A model generated the notes under the pieces. It did no database searches. It saw only the letters and a list, made by a program, of their open reading frames with translations, and had not been told where the DNA came from. 64,000 nt of DNA from an uncultured Clostridia bacterium (GTDB taxonomy: Bacteria > Bacillota > Clostridia > Christensenellales > Borkfalkiaceae): assembly GCA_947631905.1 (NCBI GenBank), contig CANRND010000001.1:62001-126000 (forward strand), in the 5' to 3' direction. This document shows positions 41,209 to 49,597 of this stretch, in pieces. The position numbers and the translations under genes were made by a program. Numbering within the stretch: position 1 is the first letter of the stretch; every line of letters starts with the position of its first letter.

Positions 41209-42361
41209 GGCGGTAGACGACCTCGCCGTTGATTACGGTCATCAGCACCTCGAAATCGGGGCTCAGCACCGTGAAGTCCGCCCGCTTGCCGGGGGCGACG
41301 CTCCCGAGTTCCCTGTCAACGCCGAGCGCTTTTGCAGGGTTCCACGAGGCGCAATCTGCGGCCTCGGCAAGGGAAAGCCCCACCTTTTCCACCATGTTTT
41401 GCACGGCGCGGTTCATTTGAAGCACGCTCCCCGCAAGGGTGCCGTCTTCAAGCCGCGCCTCGCCGTTCCGCACGTAGACGGTCTGCCCGCCGAGTTCGCT
41501 CACGCCGTCCCCGAGGCCTTTGGCGCGGATCGCGTCGGTGATGAGAATGACATTTTTCGGCGTCTTGCACTTCACGAGCAGTTTCATGGCGGGAACGCTC
41601 ACATGGATGGTATCGGCAATAAGTTCGCATACAAGTTCCTCCATCAAAAGCGCGCTCCCCACCGTGCCGATCTCCCTGTGGTGCAGAGGAGACTGCGCGT
41701 TATAGGTATGCGTGACGTGCCGCGCGCCGAGGGACACCGCCCGCGCGACGTCGGCGTATTTCGCTCCCGTATGCCCCACGGACGTGACGACCCCCGTTTC
41801 GGTGAGATGGGAGACCAACTCGTCCGCGCCCGCTTCTTCGGGCGCGAGGGTGACGATCCTGATATTCCCGCCGCTCGCGGACTGATATTCTTCGAACTGT
41901 CCGACGGACGGCGCGGCGACGTATTCGAGCGGTTGCGCCCCCTTGTGCGCCGCGGCAATGAACGGACCTTCAAGGTGCGCGCCCAAAAGACGCGCGCCTG
42001 TCAAGTGATTTCCCTTGACAGCCATGCCGTCTGTCAAGCATTTTTCCTTGACAGCCGCAAGCGCCCGCCCGATATTCTGGGGGGATTGCGTCATGGTGGT
42101 GGCGAGGAAAGAGGTGGTTCCCTCCTTTACGAGCGTCTGCGAAATGGTCGTGAGCGCCTCCGTTGTGCCGTCCATCGCGTCGGCGCCGCCCGCGCCGTGG
42201 ATGTGTTCGTCGATGAAGCCGGGGAGTACGACCGCGCGCTCGGGAAGCTCGATTTTTTCCTCCCCGCATGAAAATCCGACGATCTTTTCGCCGAAACAAA
42301 CGTTGCTTTTAACGATCCCCGTGCCACGGATATAGACGGGGACATTTTCAAAATATTTCAT
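41198..42361 (-). CDS. nagA: N-acetylglucosamine-6-phosphate deacetylase (387 aa)
   Basis: Amidohydrolase converting GlcNAc-6-P to glucosamine-6-P. Metal and substrate motifs: PGFIDEHIHG, HLEGPF, SVGHTGA, VTHTYNAQSPLHHRE, ITDAIRAKGLGDG. The segment AVKEKCLTDGMAVKGNHLTG between the first repeats and GARLLGAHLEGP looks like an insertion relative to typical NagA. Its DNA (about 42000-42060) contains three copies of TTGACAG or its complement. nagB ends 4 nt upstream of this gene's ATG at 42361. Confidence 0.95.
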   Translation of the reverse strand: MKYFENVPVYIRGTGIVKSNVCFGEKIVGFSCGEEKIELPERAVVLPGFIDEHIHGAGGADAMDGTTEALTTISQTLVKEGTTSFLATTMTQSPQNIGRALAAVKEKCLTDGMAVKGNHLTGARLLGAHLEGPFIAAAHKGAQPLEYVAAPSVGQFEEYQSASGGNIRIVTLAPEEAGADELVSHLTETGVVTSVGHTGAKYADVARAVSLGARHVTHTYNAQSPLHHREIGTVGSALLMEELVCELIADTIHVSVPAMKLLVKCKTPKNVILITDAIRAKGLGDGVSELGGQTVYVRNGEARLEDGTLAGSVLQMNRAVQNMVEKVGLSLAEAADCASWNPAKALGVDRELGSVAPGKRADFTVLSPDFEVLMTVINGEVVYRHAV

Positions 42362-42365
42362 CTTT

Positions 42366-43088
42366 TTATAAGAGGGAAGCCGCGGCTTCGTCGCACACGA
42401 GAGTGCAGTCGGGATGGCGCTGTAACACGCTTGCGGGGAGCTGTTCGGTGACCTCGCCCTTTACGAGACCGTAAACCGCTTTCGCTTTGTTCGCGCCGTT
42501 TGCGAGGATCAGGATCTTTTTCGCGTTCATGATGTTCTTTGGACCCATTGTGAACGCGCGGCGGGGAACGTCCTCGATCCGCGCGAAGAGACGGGAGTTA
42601 TCCTTGATGGTGCTTTCGGTGAGTTCGACGACGTGCGTCTGCGCGTCGAAAGGCGTACCCGGTTCGTTGAACGCGATATGGCCGTTGGAGCCGATGCCGA
42701 GGACTTGAAGGTCCTGCCGCATGACTTCGAGGAGCGCGTTGTAGCGGGCGCACTCCTTTTCGGGGTCCTGCGCCCTGCCGTTTTCGATGTTGGTGTTTTT
42801 GAGGTCGATGTCGAGGTGGCGGAAGAGATTTTCGCGCATGAAATAGACGTAGCTCTGGTCGCTCGTGACGTCCAGCCCCTCGTACTCGTCGAGGTTGACC
42901 GTTTTCACGTCGCGGTAAGACGTGCCGTTTTCGCGGTGGTCGCGCGCCATTTCCCCGTACAGGCCGAGCGGCGTACTGCCCGTAGCGAGCCCCAGCACCG
43001 CGGAAGGGTTCTCGGTGACGACTTTTTTCACCAGCTCGAACGCCTTCATGCTCATCTCTTGATAGTCCTTTGTAACGATAACGTTCAT
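42366..43088 (-). CDS. nagB: Glucosamine-6-phosphate deaminase (240 aa)
   Basis: Converts glucosamine-6-P to fructose-6-P and ammonia. Motifs: GLATGSTPLGLYGEM phosphate loop, TVNLDEYEGL with the catalytic Asp, LGIGSNGHIAFNEPG, and MGPKNIMNAKKILILANG. The length matches the short Gram-positive NagB, which lacks the allosteric C-terminal extension. ATG 43088 follows AAGGAG by 7 nt; longer frames upstream overlap the preceding kinase gene. Confidence 0.96.
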   Translation of the reverse strand: MNVIVTKDYQEMSMKAFELVKKVVTENPSAVLGLATGSTPLGLYGEMARDHRENGTSYRDVKTVNLDEYEGLDVTSDQSYVYFMRENLFRHLDIDLKNTNIENGRAQDPEKECARYNALLEVMRQDLQVLGIGSNGHIAFNEPGTPFDAQTHVVELTESTIKDNSRLFARIEDVPRRAFTMGPKNIMNAKKILILANGANKAKAVYGLVKGEVTEQLPASVLQRHPDCTLVCDEAAASLL

Positions 43089-43099
43089 GGTTTCTCCTT

Positions 43100-44455
43100 T
43101 TATTTGCCGGCGGGAAGGCTCGCCGCGGCGATGCTCTGTCCCACTCTTCTGCTGTTTTCGTCGGGCAACGTAAGATCGAGGTCCGCAAGCGCGGGGAAGC
43201 GCTCTTTCAAGACCTGCCTGCAATTTGCGAGGATGAGCGCGCCTCCTTTGCCGCTCATCACCCTGCCGAGGAGCAATACGTGCTTCATATCGTAAAAGCG
43301 CGCGTAAAAAGGCAACGTATAGCCGAGATAGACGCCGATGTCGGCAAAGACCCGCTCCGCAAGGGAGTTCCCCTCTTCCGCGAGCTTCTGGATCTCTTTG
43401 AGCTTTTCGGCGGGCGTCTCTTCGGGGAAACGGTATCCGCCCGCTTCCGCGAGTTTGATGACCGCATCCTGCGAAAAATATTTGCAGCCCACGCCGCGGT
43501 CGCCGCTCCACTCGTCTTGCATCGCCTCGGGATTGAGGTCCACGGGGGCGAACGCAAGCTCGGAGAGCCAGCCGTTGAGTCCTCCCTCGGCGTTGATGTA
43601 GCCCCCCGCCTCGCTCGTACCCATTGCGAGGCCGAGGACCCGTCCCTCGCCCAGTTCCATGCTCCCCGCGAGCGCGGTGACGTCGCCGTCGTTGGCAACT
43701 TCCACGGGCGCGCCGATCTCCCGCGCGACGTTGAGATACATATTTTTCACATAGTCCCCGTACTTTTCCTTGTCCACTTTGAGGAAGAGGGACGCCGTCA
43801 TGATCTTATTGTCGATATACACCCCCGCCGAGGAGACGCCGATCGCGTCCACGCGGGGCATCTTGCTCGCCGCCGTCTTCATGGCGGTGAGAATTTCGTT
43901 GTAGTGGTAGCGGGGGTCGCTCTGCGTTTTGGGATGCCAGACGACCTCTTCGGAATAGACGGCCTCGCCGTCGACGACGGCGCTCACTTTGCGGTCGCTT
44001 CCGCCCGCGTCGAAGCCGATACGGCATCCTTTGAGATGCCCGCCCACCTGATAGGACGCGGCTTTGCGGCTCGGTTCTTCCGCCAGTTTTTCCACGGTAA
44101 AGGGCTGTTCGTACACCCCCTGCATGAAGTCAAAATCGAACGCCCGCGCGCCCTCCGCGCAGTAGCGTCCGCGCAGATATTCGAAGACCGTTTCGCTGCC
44201 GTAAACGCCGATCCTGTGTCCGCCGTACAGCCACAGGAGGGTTTTGGCGAGCCGCTCCGCAAGGAAGCAGTTGCGCGCGTCGTCCTCGCCGTCGCGGAAC
44301 GCCCAATAGGCATAAACTTCCTGCTTGCCGCCGTGGGAAACGCTCAGCGATATGCGGTTGCGCTTCTTAGCGGGGAGCGCCGCAACGTCGCGCTCAAACG
44401 TTTCGAGAAATTCGATCATGGGATAAAAGTGCGGATCCAAAACGGGAACTGTCAT
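43100..44455 (-). CDS. ROK-like sugar kinase with ~150-residue N-terminal extension (451 aa)
   Basis: Residues ~145-451 carry the hexokinase/ROK fold: IGFDAGGSDRKVSAVVDG as phosphate-1, VEVANDGDVTALAGSM (equivalent of the NDANAAA segment), and GLAMGTSEAGGYI. The zinc cysteine cluster of canonical ROK proteins is absent. The first ~140 residues are a separate alpha/beta region (ISLSVSHGGKQEVYAYWAF) of unknown role. Start ATG 44455 has GAGGAG 9 nt upstream. In the nag cluster it is the natural candidate for phosphorylating GlcNAc or a related sugar, but substrate is inferred from context only. Confidence 0.8.
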   Translation of the reverse strand: MTVPVLDPHFYPMIEFLETFERDVAALPAKKRNRISLSVSHGGKQEVYAYWAFRDGEDDARNCFLAERLAKTLLWLYGGHRIGVYGSETVFEYLRGRYCAEGARAFDFDFMQGVYEQPFTVEKLAEEPSRKAASYQVGGHLKGCRIGFDAGGSDRKVSAVVDGEAVYSEEVVWHPKTQSDPRYHYNEILTAMKTAASKMPRVDAIGVSSAGVYIDNKIMTASLFLKVDKEKYGDYVKNMYLNVAREIGAPVEVANDGDVTALAGSMELGEGRVLGLAMGTSEAGGYINAEGGLNGWLSELAFAPVDLNPEAMQDEWSGDRGVGCKYFSQDAVIKLAEAGGYRFPEETPAEKLKEIQKLAEEGNSLAERVFADIGVYLGYTLPFYARFYDMKHVLLLGRVMSGKGGALILANCRQVLKERFPALADLDLTLPDENSRRVGQSIAAASLPAGK

Positions 44456-44521
44456 TCTTTTTTTCTCCTCTTTCATCATAACATTTTTTCTTGATATTTG
44501 TCAACCGTGAACATAAAACAT

Positions 44522-44545
44522 CACCCGAAGGCGCCCTCCGGGTGT
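44522..44545 (-). terminator. Intercistronic hairpin after the DUF4127 gene
   Basis: CACCCG...CGGGTG with inner AGG/CCT pairs, followed on the minus strand by ATGTTTTATG. Weak; it may only attenuate transcription into the kinase-nagB-nagA genes. Confidence 0.4.
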
Positions 44546-44549
44546 CGGC

Positions 44550-46058
44550 TCAGTCCAACGTTTCAAACGTAAATTCCATTTCGAACGTGCGGTTCCACGG
44601 GGAACTCATGTCCACGTCTTTCACCTTTTCCGCAATCAGCGGGAAATTCTCTTTCATGTAGCGGAGCAACTCCTCTTTCGCCGCCGCCACGCATTTGCCG
44701 CGCTCCCCGTCCATGACAAACACCGTACAACCGTTTTCGGGAACAGGGTGGGTGTCCGTCCAGAAGCGGGTGTGGGAGCAGTAGCCCACGTCGTCGTAGT
44801 AGCGGTGCAACAAAAAGTCGCGGTTGCCGCGCACGTCTTTCCCGAGGAAAAAGAGACAGCTCTCGCAGATGACCGTTCCGAGCGTGTTGCTCGACGTGTT
44901 CCAGCCCGCGTAGGCATGAATTTTGAACGCCAACCCCTCGTCGTAGAGAAGTTTGAAAAGTTCGAGGTCGTTCTGCGTGGGATACGCCACGTCCGCGACC
45001 GCCGCGAGCTTGCCCTCCGAGAGCGCGTACTTGATACAGTCGATATATTCGGGCAGACTGCGCTCGATCTGGTAGGCCTCGTTCATCTGCTCTTCGCTTG
45101 CAAGATACATCATCTCGGACCCGATATTGACGGCGAGCAAAATGTCGCACTCGGGCAGGCTGTATACTCTCCTGCACCCCGCCGCCAAAATCTGGTTCTT
45201 GACGGTGGCGTCGATGGAGCGGTCCTCGAACGAGGGAGTGACGAAAGGCCCCTTTGCCGAGGCGTAATAGACGTAAATTTTGGGAGTGACCCCGTTGAGT
45301 TCGTTGACGGCGCGGCAGAGCATGGTCATGCCCGTGTCGTCCGCGGCGGGATAGACGGGAACTTTGAGAAGAAGCCCCAGCTCGCGGATACGGGTCTTAA
45401 CCTCCCGCTGGTCGAGGGCGGTAAAGCCGTAGGGCGCGCTGTCGTCCTGCGGGACGACAAACGAGTCGATCACGCCCTCTTTCACCAATTCCAGCGTGCG
45501 GAAGAGGACTCTGAGATTGACGGCCCTCCGCTCCGTATAATCGCGGAGCGCCTCCTGCGGGATCTCCGCCTTGACGCGGGCAAAGTCCCGTTCCTCCTCT
45601 GCGGAAAGGATCCCCAACTGCTGTTTGTGGGTGTATTTGCCGAAGAGGTGGATCGCGGCGCCGCACTGCGCGTAATAGTCCGGCTCCTCTTCGGAGAGGG
45701 AGTAGAACGGACAGCGCATGATCGTTTGAAAGGCGTAAATTTTGCAGGACGGGTTTTGCGCTTTGAGTTGCCCGACGAGGGCGGCGCGGGCGGAGAGCGC
45801 CTCTTCCGTCTCATGGTGCAGGCGGGAGGGAATGAGTCCGCCGTAAACGAGCGTATCGAGCGAGAGGATCACGGCGTCCGCCGTTCTCCCCTCTCCGAGA
45901 AGCCACTGCGCGAGTTTGTCGCGGTCCGCGGGACGCTTTTTGAGGCCCATCAGCGCTTTGGGCGGCTCGATCAGCTCGAAGCCCGCTCTGGGCATGATGC
46001 GCGGAAAGGTGTAATTGCAGGGCCGCTCGTCGAGCGGTAAAAGCACAATACGGTGCAT
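44550..46058 (-). CDS. DUF4127 family protein (502 aa)
   Basis: Matches the DUF4127 family by its start (IVLLPLDERPCNYTFPRIM), ILSLDTLVYGGLIPSR, VVPQDDSAPYGFTALDQR and GWNTSSNTLGTVI. No signal peptide or transmembrane helix. Biochemical function is not established to my knowledge. The conserved Asp/Arg start and D-D-S-A-P segments suggest an enzyme, and the position at the head of the amino-sugar operon suggests sugar metabolism; both are inference. RBS GGAGGAG just before ATG 46058. Confidence 0.85.
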   Translation of the reverse strand: MHRIVLLPLDERPCNYTFPRIMPRAGFELIEPPKALMGLKKRPADRDKLAQWLLGEGRTADAVILSLDTLVYGGLIPSRLHHETEEALSARAALVGQLKAQNPSCKIYAFQTIMRCPFYSLSEEEPDYYAQCGAAIHLFGKYTHKQQLGILSAEEERDFARVKAEIPQEALRDYTERRAVNLRVLFRTLELVKEGVIDSFVVPQDDSAPYGFTALDQREVKTRIRELGLLLKVPVYPAADDTGMTMLCRAVNELNGVTPKIYVYYASAKGPFVTPSFEDRSIDATVKNQILAAGCRRVYSLPECDILLAVNIGSEMMYLASEEQMNEAYQIERSLPEYIDCIKYALSEGKLAAVADVAYPTQNDLELFKLLYDEGLAFKIHAYAGWNTSSNTLGTVICESCLFFLGKDVRGNRDFLLHRYYDDVGYCSHTRFWTDTHPVPENGCTVFVMDGERGKCVAAAKEELLRYMKENFPLIAEKVKDVDMSSPWNRTFEMEFTFETLD

Positions 46059-46458
46059 GCTCCTCCTCTCTGCGGAACGGGATGGGACCTCTTCCGCTCT
46101 TGACGGGAAATGTAGATGCCGCGGGCGGGACTTCCCATGCGGGGACCGCGGCGGAAAAAAGAAAATCCCCTTTCTATGGTCTCTCCCGCTTATTAGGGGG
46201 GGAAAGCGGGAGAGAAGTCATAGGAGAAAAAACGTATGAGCGATGTTAAATTTTACCGTGGCGCCCCAAACCCGAGAAATTGTATCCACCCGCCGCTCGC
46301 GCCCGTTGAAGAAGAGACAGACGGAGCGGCTGAGTGGAATTTAGGGGGGCTGATTGATACGGCTCCCGCGGCGCTTTGCGCGGGGAGACCTTGAAAAGAC
46401 CCTGCCGCGCGGGAGTACTTACCGCCCGCAACGGAGGAACTTTCCTTTTTGTATTTTC
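46059..46458 (-). promoter_or_regulatory. ~395-nt structured leader of the DUF4127-nag operon
   Basis: From the promoter at 46459-46487, transcription to the first start codon crosses nearly 400 nt with several strong hairpins: CTCCCGCG.../...CGCGGGAG (~46370-46410), CTCTCCCGCTT/AAGCGGGAGAG (46181-46214), and GCCGCGG/CCGCGGC with inner pairs (46118-46153). No riboswitch or T-box consensus was recognised. A small plus-strand reading frame lies antisense to it (46236-46394). Confidence 0.5.
46236..46394 (+). CDS. Candidate 52-aa small protein antisense to the nag leader
   Basis: ATG 46236 is preceded by AGGAG at 9 nt, and the frame MSDVKFYRGAPNPRNCIHPP runs to TGA 46392-46394, with an acidic middle (VEEETDGAAEW) and a C-terminal AALCAGRP. 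A hairpin (46181-46214) stands just upstream. I found no good plus-strand promoter, and the same DNA is probably transcribed on the minus strand as a leader, so this may be chance. No modifying enzymes for a peptide product are nearby. No family recognised. Confidence 0.3.
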   Translation: MSDVKFYRGAPNPRNCIHPPLAPVEEETDGAAEWNLGGLIDTAPAALCAGRP

Positions 46459-46487
46459 ATTGTACTCCTAAATTTCCGCTTTGTCAA
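46459..46487 (-). promoter_or_regulatory. Promoter of the amino-sugar operon
   Basis: Minus strand TTGACA (46482-46487), 17-bp spacer, TACAAT (46459-46464). It lies in an AT-rich 180-bp stretch that separates the operon from the RpiR-type regulator gene. Confidence 0.8.
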
Positions 46488-46642
46488 TAGATTTTGAAAA
46501 AAATTTTTATTATTTTCTTTGTTTTTGTTGAAATTTCAGTAAATTCATGAAAATTTTTCTCTTTTGAAAAATTTTTTTTGCTTTTCAGGCGTTTTTTGAC
46601 TATAACGTTGAGATTTCTCCACTCCGCTCATATGGCAATAAG

Positions 46643-46668
46643 AAAAACCCCGCCGAAAAAAGGCGGGG
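46643..46668 (-). terminator. Terminator of the RpiR-family regulator gene
   Basis: CCCCGCC/GGCGGGG followed on the minus strand by TTTTTC. A truncated right half of the main repeat (about 46609-46630) follows. Confidence 0.85.
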
Positions 46669-46695
46669 CGGAAATTCGGAAGAAATGCGCGGGCG

Positions 46696-47526
46696 TTAAA
46701 TGAGCTTGCTGACCGTCGCGCGGCTGCTGCGGGCGACGAACCCGTCGAACCGCGCCTTGTCGGACAGGTGGATCCCCGTGCAGAGGACGTCCACCATAAA
46801 GAGTTGCATGATCTTTCCCGTCATGGCGCCGGGCTGGTTGGGCGCCTCCATCGGCGCCGCGGAAAGCACCAGGTCCGCATACCGCGTGAGCGGGGACTTT
46901 TCGTAGCTTGTGATGACGAGGACTTTCATGCCGCACGCGCGCGCAAGCTCGGCGGCCTCCACCGTATCTTTGGAACTGCCCGATACGCTGAAAATGATCA
47001 TGAGGTCCTTGGAACTGCGCGAGGAGATCAGGACGTTTTGCAGGTGGGTATCCCGCTCGCAATAGGTGAGGATCCCCATCATCATGAGGCGGTTGTGCAA
47101 TTCGAGCGCGGCGAGATAGGAATGCCCCACGCCGAAACAGCACACCGTTTCCGCTTCGAAGATCATATCGTATGCGGTCTGCAAGCGGTCGCCCTTCAAA
47201 ATTTTGCGGCAGTTTTTCATCGCCTCTTCGTAGGCCTCGGCGATGTCGTCCACGTAATCGATCCCATCCTGCTCCTTGCGCCCGATGTCGATCACGCCCT
47301 GCGCCAGATTGAGACGGAACTCCTGATAGCCGTTGAATCCCAGCGAACGGCAAAAGCGAAGCACCGTCGCCTCGGCAACGCCCGTTGCCGCCGCGAGATC
47401 GGTGATGGACATATAGATGACCCGCTTATGGTCCACCGTCTCGAAATAATCGAGCAATTTGCGCTGGCTCTTTGTAAGTTTTCCCTCGCGCATCTGCGCG
47501 ATCTTACTGTTGATACTGTTCGGCAT
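46696..47526 (-). CDS. MurR/RpiR-family transcriptional regulator with SIS domain (276 aa)
   Basis: N-terminal HTH_6 domain (~1-75: KLTKSQRKLLDYFETVD, SITDLAAATGVAEATVLRFCRSLGF) and C-terminal SIS sugar-phosphate domain (~110-250: CCFGVGHSYLAALELHNRLMMMG, IIFSVSGSSKDTVEAAELARACG, VLVITSYEKSPLT). Members sense phosphosugars, often MurNAc-6-P or amino-sugar phosphates. It lies immediately upstream of, and in the same direction as, the nag cluster, so I infer it controls that operon in response to an amino-sugar phosphate. Confidence 0.92.
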   Translation of the reverse strand: MPNSINSKIAQMREGKLTKSQRKLLDYFETVDHKRVIYMSITDLAAATGVAEATVLRFCRSLGFNGYQEFRLNLAQGVIDIGRKEQDGIDYVDDIAEAYEEAMKNCRKILKGDRLQTAYDMIFEAETVCCFGVGHSYLAALELHNRLMMMGILTYCERDTHLQNVLISSRSSKDLMIIFSVSGSSKDTVEAAELARACGMKVLVITSYEKSPLTRYADLVLSAAPMEAPNQPGAMTGKIMQLFMVDVLCTGIHLSDKARFDGFVARSSRATVSKLI

Positions 47527-47607
47527 ATCTCTCCTCCTATGCTGTTTCAGCTTGCATTTTCGGTTTCTATTCCTATTTTAATAGTTTACCCTATTTAATA
47601 CGTTGTT

Positions 47608-47636
47608 ATTGTAAAGCGTTTGAAACGTCTTGTCAA
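47608..47636 (-). promoter_or_regulatory. Promoter of the RpiR-family gene with internal dyad
   Basis: Minus strand TTGACA (47631-47636), 17-bp spacer, TACAAT (47608-47613). The spacer contains ACGTTT-C-AAACGC, a short near-palindrome that could be an autoregulatory site. Confidence 0.78.
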
Positions 47637-47672
47637 GCGTTCTCGATTTATTGCATGACCTAACAACTTTTT

Positions 47673-47694
47673 GCAAATTTTCGTCAAAATTTGC
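47673..47694. promoter_or_regulatory. 22-bp inverted repeat at the 3' end of the acyltransferase-like gene
   Basis: GCAAATTTT-CGTC-AAAATTTGC, perfect 9-bp arms. No T-run follows on either strand, so it is not an obvious terminator. It sits ~37 bp upstream of the RpiR-gene -35. Confidence 0.4.
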
Positions 47695-48460
47695 GCAAAA
47701 AACCGTAAGACGCTCCCACTTTTCCGCCATGAAGTACGAAAATTTTCATGTTTTTTTGCAAAGTGGTGTCCTCGGGGAAATCCGCGGGGAGCAGATCGGG
47801 GTTCTTGAACACCCACAAACGGTAGCCCGTATCGTCGGGAAAATACTCGAAACCGCGGAACAGGGTGCGGAATTTCCTGACGTTCGAAGTTTCGGGCAGG
47901 AGTTTTTTCAGCTTGTGTGAAAGCAGCCACGAGCGGCAGTAATACGTTCCGTCCCCGAGCAGGTTTTTTGCGGCATGCACCGAGCCGACCACGGCTTCCG
48001 TACTCAGGTCCGCGTCAGACGGAATGTGGATCGAGAACCCCTCGTCCGTCTTTTCGTATTCGAGCGAACCGATCCTGACGATCAGTCCCGAGGTCTGCCG
48101 CCACGTCCAGAACCAGCGGTCGAACCCGTACCGCCCGAAACTTTCGAGATGCTCCCTGACGAACCTGCCGAAAACGCGCATGGTGGAAAAATATACATCT
48201 TCGGGAAAGGTTTCGGGGAAAGGAGCCGTTGCCGCGGCGCGCAACATGGCGGAAAGCATGCGGTACCCGTCCTCGTCGGGCTGCAACTTTTCGTGCAGTT
48301 CATCCGTCCCCTCTTCGGCGCGGAGCGGGTCGTTGAGAAGGGGGACCAGTTCCCCGATCCCCGCCTCGTATCCGAGTTTTTCCGCCGCTTCGCGCGGGAC
48401 GTCCAGTTGAAGCGCGAACGCAAAAAGCTCCTCGGTTGTTGTGATTGCGGCTACTTTCAT
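47684..48460 (-). CDS. DUF5596-type protein with GNAT-like acyltransferase C-terminal domain (258 aa)
   Basis: Resembles the two-domain family in which an N-terminal helical DUF5596 part (~1-120, ELFAFALQLDVPREAAEKLG) precedes a GNAT-like C-terminal region (~120-258, GFDRWFWTWRQTSGLIVRIGSLEYE, FSIHIPSDADLSTEAV, YYCRSWLLSHKLKKLLPETSN, GFEYFPDD). The substrate is unknown. Monocistronic. The start codon lies only 11 nt from the -10, giving a leader of a few nucleotides without a clear ribosome site. Confidence 0.8.
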   Translation of the reverse strand: MKVAAITTTEELFAFALQLDVPREAAEKLGYEAGIGELVPLLNDPLRAEEGTDELHEKLQPDEDGYRMLSAMLRAAATAPFPETFPEDVYFSTMRVFGRFVREHLESFGRYGFDRWFWTWRQTSGLIVRIGSLEYEKTDEGFSIHIPSDADLSTEAVVGSVHAAKNLLGDGTYYCRSWLLSHKLKKLLPETSNVRKFRTLFRGFEYFPDDTGYRLWVFKNPDLLPADFPEDTTLQKNMKIFVLHGGKVGASYGFLRKF

Positions 48461-48471
48461 ATTTCGCCTAA

Positions 48472-48500
48472 ATTTTAATACGTAAAGCGTTTTTTGTCAA
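48472..48500 (-). promoter_or_regulatory. Promoter of the DUF5596-type gene, nearly leaderless
   Basis: Minus strand TTGACA (48495-48500), 17-bp spacer, TAAAAT (48472-48477); ATG at 48460. Confidence 0.78.
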
Positions 48501-48596
48501 CAGTTCTGAAAAAAATTTTCTTTATAATATAGTGATTATTGCATATATCCCGTATATTTTATTGAAAAATTCATTTTTTTATACGATGGTTGCGGG

Positions 48597-48643
48597 GAAA
48601 AAGCCGCCCGCCCGCGCCGCAAAAGCGCGGCGCGGGCGGGCGG
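48597..48643 (-). terminator. Terminator of the DUF368 gene
   Basis: A 17-bp GC stem (CCGCCCGCCCGCGCCGC / its complement) with a short loop, then GC and TTTTT on the minus strand. Confidence 0.85.
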
Positions 48644-48685
48644 TTACGTTCGGAACGCTTTCCGAAAACGGAGGTACGGATCCGT

Positions 48686-49597
48686 TTATTTCTTTTTCTT
48701 CGACCACAGGACCAGCGCAAACGAGAGCGCGAAGCCGACAAGAAGCATGGCGGCGGCAACGACCCAATACCACGGGTTCGAGAACAAAATGCGACCCGTT
48801 TCGCGCAAAACGGAGGCGTACACCGCGGGAACGCTCCCGATGATGAAGCCGAAGATCGCAAAATAGGTGCCGCGGGGGAACTTTTTCAAAAGGAATTTCA
48901 TCAACACGGAGATGCCGAAAAAGCCGATGACAAGCCCCACCGCGAGGCAGGCAAGCACGAGGATGCAGATCCCGACCTGTTGCCCGTGCAGTAAATTTTC
49001 CGTGATGAGCCGAACGACGGGGTTATAATAGCCGAAGATGAGAAGAAGCATGGACCCCGAAATGCCGGGGACGACGAGCGCCGCCGAGCCGACGATCCCG
49101 ATGAGAACGAGCAGAAGATATCCGCCGAAATTGAGGTGAAAGAGATCGACTTCCTTTCCGAGTGGCAAAAAGCAGAGCGAAGCCGCCGCCGCGAGCGGAA
49201 GAATGCAGGCGAGCAGGTGCTTCCATGTGGGCTTTGACGGCGGTTCCCCTCGCATTTTGTCGGTTACGGAGGGAAGCCCGCCGAGCGCAAGCCCCACGAA
49301 CAGCGTGACGGTGGGCATGGGATAGTGTTTCAGCCCCCACTGGATGGGCAGAATGAGCGCCGCCACGCCGAGGAGCATTCCCAGAACAATGGGAAGCAGA
49401 ATGAAAAAGCTCGATTTGAAATGCTTGAAAAAGTCTGCGATCGCCCCGACGAGTTTTTCGTACACGCCGAGAATGGCCGCGACCGACCCGCCCGAAAAAC
49501 CGGGGATGATGAACGCCACGCCGATCGCCACCCCGCGCAGAACGTCGAGGAGAAACGAGACGAGCTTATTCTGTTTTGCCGTGTTTTGCTGTTCCAT
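48686..49597 (-). CDS. popT: DUF368 polyprenyl-phosphate transporter (PopT-like), 303 aa
   Basis: About eight transmembrane helices with the two family signatures: RGVAIGVAFIIPGFSGGSVAAILGVYEKL at the N-terminus and ALVVPGISGSMLLLIFGYYNPV in the middle, an inverted-repeat arrangement. DUF368 proteins were recently shown to recycle undecaprenyl phosphate across the membrane (PopT). That function is taken from the family; no local evidence adds to it. ATG at 49597. Confidence 0.88.
   Translation of the reverse strand: MEQQNTAKQNKLVSFLLDVLRGVAIGVAFIIPGFSGGSVAAILGVYEKLVGAIADFFKHFKSSFFILLPIVLGMLLGVAALILPIQWGLKHYPMPTVTLFVGLALGGLPSVTDKMRGEPPSKPTWKHLLACILPLAAAASLCFLPLGKEVDLFHLNFGGYLLLVLIGIVGSAALVVPGISGSMLLLIFGYYNPVVRLITENLLHGQQVGICILVLACLAVGLVIGFFGISVLMKFLLKKFPRGTYFAIFGFIIGSVPAVYASVLRETGRILFSNPWYWVVAAAMLLVGFALSFALVLWSKKKK

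Noticed and set aside
42366-43511. Longer version of nagB extending to 43511.
   Set aside because: The extension overlaps the preceding kinase gene in another frame; ATG 43088 has an ideal ribosome site and gives the family's normal length.
46236-46394. RiPP precursor peptide.
   Set aside because: No cyclase, protease, radical-SAM or transporter gene adjoins it; retained only as a low-confidence small protein.
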